From VBDM01 sp049663805 (GTDB lineage: Bacteria; Pseudomonadota; Gammaproteobacteria; Burkholderiales; SG8-39), in NCBI GenBank assembly GCA_049663805.1, contig JBATEB010000038.1, positions 1 to 11,491 of the forward strand: a DNA stretch of 11,491 nt. Reading direction: 5' to 3'. A model generated the notes under the pieces. It had not been told where the DNA came from. It ran no database searches and saw nothing but the letters and a program-made list of their open reading frames with translations. Each line of letters starts with the position of its first letter. The stretch's first letter is position 1. Below, one piece after another: positions 6,560 to 11,491 of the stretch. A program made the translations under genes and the position numbers.

Positions 6560-7540
6560 CTACTCCGCCTTGATCCCGGCCTCCTTCACCACCTTCGCCC
6601 ATTTCGCCGTTTCCTCGGCGATGAAGCGGCCGAACTCCTGCGGTGTCATGTGAAGCGCCTCCGCGCCTTCGGCGTCGAAGCGCTTCTTCGTTTCCGCCGA
6701 GGCGAGGATCACCGAAAGCTCGCGGTGCAATCGCTCGATGACGGGAGCGGGCGTGCCGGCGGGCGCCATGAGCCCCCACCAGTTGTTGGCCTCGTATCCG
6801 GGAACCCCGGCCTCCGAGATCGTCGGCACGTCGGGAATCGCGCCGATGCGCTTGGCGCTGCCGACGCCGAGCGCCTTGAGCCTGCCCGCCCTCATCTGCG
6901 GCAGCATCTGGATCAGCGAGCCGATCGCGATCTGGGTGTTGCCGGCGATGACGTCCACCATCGCCGGCCCGCCGCCCTTGAACGGCACGTGCACGATGTC
7001 GGCGCCCGATTGCAGCTTGAACAGCGCGCTCGCCAGGTGCTGGAAGCTGCCGACCCCGGCCGAGGCGTAATAGAGCCGGCCGGGCTTTTCCTTGACGAGC
7101 GCAAGCAGCTCCTTCAGCGAGTCGACCGGAAGCTTCGCGGTGACGGCGAGCAGTACCGGTCCGGTCCCCAGCGGCGCGATCGGCGCAAACGCGGTCGCCG
7201 GATCGTAGGGCAGCTTGTAGATCGAGGTGTTGAAGGCGTAGGCGACCGAGATGAGGAGTAGGGTGTAGCCGTCGTTCGGCGATTTCGAAGCGAGCTCGGT
7301 GCCGATCAGGCCGCCCGCGCCGCCGCGGTTGTCGGCGACCACCTGCACGCCGAGACGCTGGCCGAGCTGGTTGGCGATCATCCTGCCGACGATGTCGTTG
7401 CTGCCGCCGGGCGGGAACGGAATGATGAGCCGGATGGGCTTCGACGGGTAGCCCTGCGCCGAGGCGTCCGTCGTATGCAGTGCCGCCGCGGCGAACGCGA
7501 GCAGCAGGGCGAGCGTTATCGATCCCGGTTGGAGTCGCAT
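6560..7540 (-). CDS. Bug/TctC-family periplasmic solute receptor (second of tandem pair)
   Basis: A 326-residue tripartite tricarboxylate transporter receptor (Bug family). Such proteins bind small, often carboxylated, solutes in the periplasm and deliver them to TctAB permeases or act as sensors. A signal peptide spans residues 1-28 (hydrophobic LALLLAFAAAA, cleavage ASA/QG). The two ligand-loop signatures are intact: PFPPGGSND (41-49) and NRGGAGGLIG (71-80). HVPFKGGGPAMVDVIAG (184-200) and the PDVPTISEAG block (236-245) are also typical. The start is fixed by GGGAGAAACC before ATG; the longer frame would run back into the neighbouring receptor. It begins 17 bases after the stop of the upstream receptor, so the two are probably co-transcribed and translationally linked. 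No TctA/TctB gene is close by, the usual orphan state in Burkholderiales. Ligand not predictable. Confidence 0.93.
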   Translation of the reverse strand: MRLQPGSITLALLLAFAAAALHTTDASAQGYPSKPIRLIIPFPPGGSNDIVGRMIANQLGQRLGVQVVADNRGGAGGLIGTELASKSPNDGYTLLLISVAYAFNTSIYKLPYDPATAFAPIAPLGTGPVLLAVTAKLPVDSLKELLALVKEKPGRLYYASAGVGSFQHLASALFKLQSGADIVHVPFKGGGPAMVDVIAGNTQIAIGSLIQMLPQMRAGRLKALGVGSAKRIGAIPDVPTISEAGVPGYEANNWWGLMAPAGTPAPVIERLHRELSVILASAETKKRFDAEGAEALHMTPQEFGRFIAEETAKWAKVVKEAGIKAE

Positions 7541-7557
7541 GGTTTCTCCCTTGTCGG

Positions 7558-8541
7558 TTATTGGGGCTTGATACCGGCAGATTTGATCAACCTGCCGTAC
7601 TGCTCGATTCCGGCCCTGATCTGCGCGGCGAACTGTTCGGGCGTGTTGGCGATCACGGTCATCGCGAGTTCGTCGATTTTCGAATGTACCTCCGGCGCCT
7701 TGAGGGTCGAAACGATCCCGGCGTGCAGGCGTTCGAGCACCGGCCTCGGGAGCGCCGCCGGACCGAAGAGCCCGAACCACGAGGCGGGTTTCTCGAACCC
7801 CGGGATGATCTCGCGGATCGAGGGAACCTGCGGCAGGCCCGGGTAGCGGGCACCTTCGAGCACGGCGAGCACCTTCACCTTGCCGGAGCGCAGGTGCGGC
7901 AGGACCGAGGCGAGCGAACTGAATCCGATCGCCACCTCGCCGGCGATGACGCCGGCGAGCGCGTTGGGGGCGCCCTTGTAAGGCACGTGGACGATGTCCA
8001 CGCCCGCCCCGAGCTGGAACAGCTCCCCCGACATGTGGAACACGGCGCCGACTCCCGGGCTGCTGTAGTTGAGTTTGCCCGGATTCTCCTTGGCGTACGC
8101 GATCAACTCCTGGATGGAGTTGGCCGGGACCGAGGGGTTCATCACCATGACCGTGACCGGTTCCACCGCCGCGGTAATCGGTGTGAAATCCCGGATCGGA
8201 TCGTACGGCAGGTTCTTCGAGAGGAACTGGGCCGTGACGTGCGTGCTCGGCGAGGTGAACAGGAGGGTGTAGCCGTCCGGCGCCGCGCGCGCCACCGCGT
8301 CGGCGCCGATCATGCCGTTCGCGCCGCCGCGGTTCTCCACGATCACCGCTTGCCCGAAGTCCCGCGACAGCCTCGGGGACATCAGGCGCGCCAGGATGTC
8401 GGTGCCGTTTCCCGGAGGAAACGGGACGACGATCTTCACCGTTCTCGCGGGCCAGGACCGGGAAAAGGCGGAACCGGGCGCGACAGCGCTCGCGCCCGCG
8501 ATCAGGAAAAGGACAATCGGTATGAAGCGTGTCACGTCCAC
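7558..8541 (-). CDS. Bug/TctC-family periplasmic solute receptor (first of tandem pair)
   Basis: A 327-residue Bug-family receptor with a signal peptide (hydrophobic core IPIVLFLIAGASAV, cleavage near GSA/FS, about residue 26). Ligand loops read PFPPGNGTD (40-48, with Asn where Gly is more usual) and ENRGGANGMIG (69-79). LPYDPIRDFTPI, HVPYKGAPNALAGVIAG and QVPSIREIIPGFE follow in the family order. The start is GTG; either 8541 or the in-frame GTG at 8535 is possible. The second has an AGG eight bases upstream and gives MTRFIPI, so it is a serious alternative that removes two residues. It is the promoter-proximal gene of a two-receptor unit. The two receptors differ clearly in sequence, so this is an old duplication or a recruitment rather than a recent tandem copy. 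Ligand unknown. Confidence 0.92.
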   Translation of the reverse strand: MDVTRFIPIVLFLIAGASAVAPGSAFSRSWPARTVKIVVPFPPGNGTDILARLMSPRLSRDFGQAVIVENRGGANGMIGADAVARAAPDGYTLLFTSPSTHVTAQFLSKNLPYDPIRDFTPITAAVEPVTVMVMNPSVPANSIQELIAYAKENPGKLNYSSPGVGAVFHMSGELFQLGAGVDIVHVPYKGAPNALAGVIAGEVAIGFSSLASVLPHLRSGKVKVLAVLEGARYPGLPQVPSIREIIPGFEKPASWFGLFGPAALPRPVLERLHAGIVSTLKAPEVHSKIDELAMTVIANTPEQFAAQIRAGIEQYGRLIKSAGIKPQ

Positions 8542-8650
8542 AGCCTATGAGCGAAATTTACCACTCATCGGCCGGGGCGTCCCCGACAATCGATGCCTGC
8601 CGCTCGCGCATGCCGGTACCGAATCGCTCACTCCGAGGCACTTGCGAACG

Positions 8651-8659
8651 TGCAATAAT
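8651..8659 (+). promoter_or_regulatory. Extended -10 predicting a leaderless mRNA
   Basis: TGC-AATAAT forms an extended -10 element only 7 bases before the ATG at 8667, so transcription would start at or next to the A of the start codon. The bases between are TCCCCCC with no Shine-Dalgarno, which agrees with a leaderless transcript. No convincing -35 is present. Confidence 0.4.
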
Positions 8660-8666
8660 TCCCCCC

Positions 8667-8873
8667 ATGACACGAACCGTCGGCCGGAAGAATCGCTCCG
8701 AATTCGTCCTCGACCCCGTCGAGGCCTGGCATCGCGGCAGGCTCCTGGACCGAATGCTCGCGCGGGCACAAACCGCGCGCCCGCGCGGCGTTTCGCGCGG
8801 CACGCACGCCGTGTTCGAGCGGCTCGACGAGGCGCGCAGGGTCGAGTCCGCGCGCCGCCTCAACCGGGACTGA
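8667..8873 (+). CDS. Small basic protein, possible antitoxin partner of nucleotidyltransferase
   Basis: A 68-residue, Arg-rich soluble protein (MTRTVGRKNRSEF...). A short N-terminal segment SEFVLDPVEAWHRGRLLDRM is followed by TARPRGVSRGTHAVFERLDEARR, which recalls the PRGV-x-F-x4-EA-x pattern I associate with small proteins encoded before nucleotidyltransferases of the AbiEii/DUF6036 kind. The stop lies 15 bases before the nucleotidyltransferase start, and both genes share strand and probably transcript. The ATG at 8667 is chosen over in-frame ATGs at 8529, 8547 and 8610 because those precede the predicted promoter, and the first overlaps the Bug gene start. No Shine-Dalgarno precedes it. A toxin-antitoxin or regulatory role is inferred from context only; the protein has no catalytic motif I recognise. 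Confidence 0.6.
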   Translation: MTRTVGRKNRSEFVLDPVEAWHRGRLLDRMLARAQTARPRGVSRGTHAVFERLDEARRVESARRLNRD

Positions 8874-8888
8874 ACTGCGCCCGATCGC

Positions 8889-9359
8889 TTGAACGCAACC
8901 GCCGATCCGCTGCTCAGGCTGCTGGAGCGCTTTCAGCACGAAGGCGTCAAGTACATTCTGGTGGGCGGCCACGCGGTGCGCCTCAACGGCTTTCTGCGCA
9001 GCACCGAAGATGTCGACATCCTGCTGCCCGCTTCGGTCGAGAACGGCAGGCGTGTCATCAAGGCATTGAATTTCCTGCCGAGCGCCGCCGAGCTTCAGCC
9101 GGAGTGGTTCGCGAGCAGCACCGATGCGCCCGAGAACATTCGCGTTGCCGACGATCTGCTGATCGACCTGCTGTTCGCGGCGAACGGCGAAACCTACGAA
9201 TCGCTCCAGGCGCACGTGCGCACGCTCACCGTGGACGGAGTTGACATCAACACGCTCGATATCGAGGGCTTGCTCAAGACCAAGACCGATTACCGCGACA
9301 AGGACCTGATCGACCGGAAAGCCCTGCTGCGGATCCTTGCGCAACTGAAGGCTCGTTAG
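8889..9359 (+). CDS. Minimal nucleotidyltransferase (AbiEii/DUF6036-like)
   Basis: A 156-residue protein of the DNA polymerase beta-like nucleotidyltransferase superfamily. The signature is complete: Gly-Gly in LVGGHAVRLNG (25-34), the metal-binding pair Asp41 and Asp43 in STEDVDILLP, and the third carboxylate Asp93 in LLIDLLFA. A KTDYRDKDLIDRKALLRIL tail (132-150) has the K/R-x-KD-x2-D helix usual in the AbiEii-like group. Such enzymes transfer a nucleotide to RNA, tRNA or protein; several are toxins of toxin-antitoxin or abortive-infection systems. The start is TTG, the only start codon after the in-frame stop at 8871-8873, with no clear Shine-Dalgarno, so translation is probably coupled to the small gene 15 bases upstream. 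The lack of a HEPN gene argues against the classical MNT/HEPN pair. Toxin activity is inferred. Confidence 0.85.
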   Translation: MNATADPLLRLLERFQHEGVKYILVGGHAVRLNGFLRSTEDVDILLPASVENGRRVIKALNFLPSAAELQPEWFASSTDAPENIRVADDLLIDLLFAANGETYESLQAHVRTLTVDGVDINTLDIEGLLKTKTDYRDKDLIDRKALLRILAQLKAR

Positions 9360-9368
9360 AACGAGCCT
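9349..9368. terminator. Hairpin overlapping the nucleotidyltransferase stop codon
   Basis: AGGCTCGTT and AACGAGCCT are perfect inverted repeats around the stop codon, giving an 8-bp stem with a TAGA loop in RNA. It sits between the convergent nucleotidyltransferase and MBL genes and reads the same on both strands. No T-run follows on either strand, so it may be a bidirectional weak terminator or a 3'-end protector. Confidence 0.5.
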
Positions 9369-9394
9369 CATTCAGCCCGACGAACCCATCGCCT

Positions 9395-10165
9395 TCAGCG
9401 CACCTTCAGCTCGAACAGCGTCGCGTCCTCGATACTCTCGCCGAACCAGGCCTGGAGCGCCGCCTTGCGGCTGCCGACGTACTCGATTCGCCCGTCTTGC
9501 TGCGTCATCGGCAGGTCGTGGCCGGGGATGAGGATGCTGCCCGGGCGCTTCTCCCACAGCTTCCAGATGCGCTCGATCGACGCGCTGCTGACGCTCGCGT
9601 CGTAGGTCGCTTCGCCGCGGCGCGAGAGCAGCTCGGCGCGGTTCTTCGCCGCGTCGCCGGTGAAGATCGCGTCGTGCTCCTTCCCTTCGAGGACGTAGAC
9701 GAGGTGGCCCGGCGTGTGGCCGGGCGCGGCGTGCGCTCTCAGGCCCGGCGTCACCTCCTGCTCGGCGGCGACCGGGTGGAGCGTAGGCCAGTTCTCCAGC
9801 TCGCGCATGTAGAGCTCGGGCACCGGTCCTTCGCCCCAGGGCTCGTTCAGCGACCATGCGAGCTCGCGCGCGCCGATCACGATGCGCGCCTGCCTGAACA
9901 GGATCCAGTTGAGCGAATGATCGTAATGCGAGTGCGTGAGGATGACGTGGGTGACGTCGGAGGGCTCGAGGTCCCGCGCGGCGAGCTGCTCGATGAGACC
10001 CTTGCGCATGTTGAAGCTGCCGACGTCCACCAGGGCGATGATGCCGTTGCCGCGGATGAGCGCGACGGTGCTCCAGCCCAGGCCCCCGTGGCATACCATC
10101 CTCCCGGGGAAGCCCTGGATGAGGACGTCGATTTCGTAGCCGTCGATCTGCATCGCGTCGCTCAT
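9395..10165 (-). CDS. MBL-fold metallo-hydrolase
   Basis: A 256-residue metallo-beta-lactamase-fold hydrolase of the lactonase/glyoxalase-II-like type, without signal peptide, so probably cytoplasmic. The dinuclear zinc site is complete: HSHYDH (His78, His80, Asp82, His83), His150 in PGHTPGH, Asp171 in FTGDAAK, and His216 in IPGHD. The layout resembles the N-acyl-homoserine-lactonase-like family, yet the substrate cannot be read from these residues; hydrolysis of an ester, lactone or thioester is the reasonable range. The start at 10165 has a strong Shine-Dalgarno (AAAGGGGGAG) and is preferred to the in-frame ATG four codons later. It is divergent from the DoxX gene across a 149-base promoter region and tail to tail with the nucleotidyltransferase. 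Confidence 0.92.
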   Translation of the reverse strand: MSDAMQIDGYEIDVLIQGFPGRMVCHGGLGWSTVALIRGNGIIALVDVGSFNMRKGLIEQLAARDLEPSDVTHVILTHSHYDHSLNWILFRQARIVIGARELAWSLNEPWGEGPVPELYMRELENWPTLHPVAAEQEVTPGLRAHAAPGHTPGHLVYVLEGKEHDAIFTGDAAKNRAELLSRRGEATYDASVSSASIERIWKLWEKRPGSILIPGHDLPMTQQDGRIEYVGSRKAALQAWFGESIEDATLFELKVR

Positions 10166-10213
10166 GCGGCTCCCCCTTTCATCGGATGCAATGCTCCCTT
10201 GCCGCTGCCCGCT

Positions 10214-10219
10214 ATTGTA
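10214..10219 (-). promoter_or_regulatory. Candidate -10 for the MBL hydrolase gene
   Basis: Read leftward, TACAAT matches the -10 consensus in 5 of 6 positions and would give a leader of about 42 bases ending in the strong ribosome site. The -35 position is poor. Confidence 0.3.
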
Positions 10220-10254
10220 TGCCGCGGAGGAGGGAATCGAGGGCGACCCGGCCG

Positions 10255-10283
10255 CTGAAAGGTTCTCGGCGCGGGTGTATCTT
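10255..10283 (+). promoter_or_regulatory. Candidate sigma-70 promoter for the DoxX gene
   Basis: CTGAAA (10255-10260) and TATCTT (10278-10283) each match 4 of 6 consensus positions with an optimal 17-base spacer. The -10 lies 31 bases before the ATG, leaving a short leader that carries AAGGAG. Confidence 0.4.
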
Positions 10284-10314
10284 GTCCGGCTCCGTCCCGT
10301 TGGAAGGAGTTTCC

Positions 10315-10698
10315 ATGAATACGCAGAGCCTCGCCGCGCTGGCCGGTCGCATCCTGATCGCGCTGATTTTCCTTTCTTCCGGCATCGACAAGTTCGTTCA
10401 CTACGCCCCGACCCTGGGTTACATGACCAAGGCCGGCCTGCCGTTCCCTGAAGCGCTGCTCATCGCCTCGGGTGCGGTGGAGACCGGGGCCGCGCTGGCG
10501 ATCATCGCCGGATGGCAGACGCGCTGGGCCGCGGCGGCGCTGTTCCTGTGGATGATTCCGGTCACCTGGATTTTCCACAACCCTTCGGGCGGCCAGGAAC
10601 AGATGATTCACTTCATGAAGAATGTAGCCATCAGCGGCGGGCTCCTGGTGCTGTGCGCATTCGGCCCGGGCGCCTGGAGCGTCAAGCGGTCCGGTTAG
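10315..10698 (+). CDS. DoxX-family membrane protein
   Basis: A 127-residue four-helix inner-membrane protein of the DoxX family. Helices run at about 6-24, 44-66, 69-87 and 103-117. Conserved traits are the first-helix RILIALIFLSSGIDKF, the in-membrane Glu56 (GAVETGAAL), the FHNP loop at 87-90 and the MKNVAISGGLL start of helix 4. Family members have been linked to respiratory quinone or thiol redox chemistry and to oxidative-stress complexes with SodA and SseA in mycobacteria; no specific role can be assigned here. The ATG at 10315 is fixed by GGAAGGAG upstream and by the helix-1 start; the frame is open further upstream but without family sequence. It is divergent from the MBL hydrolase, so shared regulation is possible. 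Its stop is 6 bases from that of the converging receptor gene, leaving no room for a terminator. Confidence 0.93.
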   Translation: MNTQSLAALAGRILIALIFLSSGIDKFVHYAPTLGYMTKAGLPFPEALLIASGAVETGAALAIIAGWQTRWAAAALFLWMIPVTWIFHNPSGGQEQMIHFMKNVAISGGLLVLCAFGPGAWSVKRSG

Positions 10699-10704
10699 GG
10701 AAAG

Positions 10705-11491
10705 CTAGGGCTCGAGCTTCAGCTCCCGCACCACGCCGCTCCAGAATTCGCGCTCGCTCCTGAGGAACGCCTCCAGCTTCTCGGGGGAGTCCGAGCCTTC
10801 CGTGTAGATCCCGACCCCGCGCAGGCGGTGGTCGATATCCGGATCGAGCAGGGCGCTGTTGATCTCCAGATTCATCCGCCGGATCGCCTCGGTCGGCGCC
10901 CCGACCGGCGCGACGATCATGTACCAGTTGCTGAATTCGAACCCCGGGAGGGTCTCGGCGAACGTCGCCACGTCGCGCCATTCGCGGACGCGGCGCGCCG
11001 AGCTCACCGCCAGAGCGCGCAGCTGCCCGCGGCCGACCGCCGGGGCGATCGCGGGAACCGGGAGGATGATGAGGTGGGTGCGGCCGGCGAGCAGATCCTC
11101 GCCGCCCTTGAAGGCGACGCGCCGCAGTCTCACGCCGGCACGCATCCGCAGCAGATCGCCGAGCATCCCGGCGAGGGTGAGCTTTCCCGGGTTCGCCAGG
11201 GCGAGCTTGTCGGGTTCGGCCCTGGCGAGCGCGACAAGATCCGGCAGGGAGTTCACGTTCATCTCCGGTATCGCGGCGAGGGCGAACGGGCTCGCGCCCA
11301 CCATGGCGACCGGGGCGAAATCGTCCTCCGGGCTGTAGGGGAGGATATTGACGAGATACGGGTCGATGACCAGCAGCGAAGCCGACGCGAGCAGGTAGGC
11401 GTAGCCGTCGGGCTTCGCGCGCGCCGCCGCTTCCGCGCCGGTTTCCGGTAGGTTTTCGACGAAGATCCGCTGGCCGAGCAGCGGGGCGAGC
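10705..11491 (-). CDS. Divergent Bug/TctC-family receptor (N-terminus outside window)
   Basis: The frame is open to the window edge; 261 C-terminal residues are visible and about 60 (signal peptide and first ligand loop) are missing. Family features are the GQRIFVENLP entry, AKPDGYAYLLASAS, LPYSPEDDFAPVAMVG, the NWYMIVAPVGAPTEAI block and the ELKLEP end. Two ligand-side loops are shortened relative to the other two receptors in this window. The usual NRxGAGGxIG loop reads NLPETGAE, and the usual YKGGxPAxxDxxAG stretch reads FKGGEDLLAG, about five residues short. The frame stays intact through both changes, so this is a diverged receptor rather than a broken gene. Altered or lost ligand binding is inferred. 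It converges on the DoxX gene. Confidence 0.9.
   Translation of the reverse strand, partial: LAPLLGQRIFVENLPETGAEAAARAKPDGYAYLLASASLLVIDPYLVNILPYSPEDDFAPVAMVGASPFALAAIPEMNVNSLPDLVALARAEPDKLALANPGKLTLAGMLGDLLRMRAGVRLRRVAFKGGEDLLAGRTHLIILPVPAIAPAVGRGQLRALAVSSARRVREWRDVATFAETLPGFEFSNWYMIVAPVGAPTEAIRRMNLEINSALLDPDIDHRLRGVGIYTEGSDSPEKLEAFLRSEREFWSGVVRELKLEP

Noticed and set aside
7480..8550. Long + strand open frame over the tandem Bug genes
   Set aside because: Arg/Asp/His-rich shadow sequence, opposite two clear Bug receptors on the - strand.
8529..8666. Upstream starts for the 68-residue protein
   Set aside because: They overlap the Bug gene start or precede the predicted promoter, and the added residues are not conserved in appearance.
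8889..9359. Classical MNT/HEPN pair
   Set aside because: The partner gene is a 68-residue basic protein without the R-x4-6-H motif of HEPN toxins, so the classical pairing does not fit.
6650..11451. CRISPR array, IS ends, tRNA or phage attachment site
   Set aside because: No regularly spaced repeats, no terminal inverted repeats around a transposase, and no tRNA-like cloverleaf were seen by eye anywhere in the window.

Overview
The window is a GC-rich stretch of a Gram-negative chromosome, most likely from a betaproteobacterium of the Burkholderiales type. Three things point there: three genes for Bug/TctC-type periplasmic solute receptors, whose great expansion is a hallmark of Burkholderiales and relatives; an outer-membrane beta-barrel protein; and an AtoE-type fatty-acid transporter. 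The lineage is inferred from gene content; no rRNA or housekeeping marker is present. Coding density is high, no gap between genes exceeds about 150 bases, and I see no tRNA, rRNA, insertion sequence, CRISPR array or phage gene.

Left part (1-2760, + strand): the nearly complete AtoE-family short-chain fatty acid transporter is followed by a GC-rich dyad region holding a 41-codon ORF that may be a gene remnant. Next come an NMT1/SsuA-like binding-protein fold that has no signal peptide and no possible upstream start, and a small antibiotic-biosynthesis-monooxygenase (ABM) fold protein. The last two probably form a short operon.

Middle (2803-6508): two divergent genes share a 106-base promoter region with an 18-base dyad. 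Leftward is a stand-alone EAL-domain protein that has lost two conserved active-site acids and is probably a c-di-GMP or protein-binding domain rather than an active phosphodiesterase. Rightward is a 940-residue protein joining an HExxH...E metallopeptidase, a probable beta-propeller and an Omp85-like barrel with an LRGY loop-6 motif.

Right part (6560-11491): two tandem Bug receptors on the - strand (17 bases apart) lie divergent from a + strand pair of a 68-residue protein and a minimal nucleotidyltransferase, a possible toxin-antitoxin-type module whose promoter geometry predicts a leaderless transcript. A hairpin closes this pair against a - strand MBL-fold hydrolase. That hydrolase is divergent from a DoxX-family membrane protein, which converges on a third, unusual Bug receptor cut by the window end. 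No TctA/TctB permease accompanies any of the three Bug genes.

The most unusual items are the peptidase-propeller-Omp85 fusion with its divergent degenerate EAL partner, and the 68-aa/nucleotidyltransferase pair.
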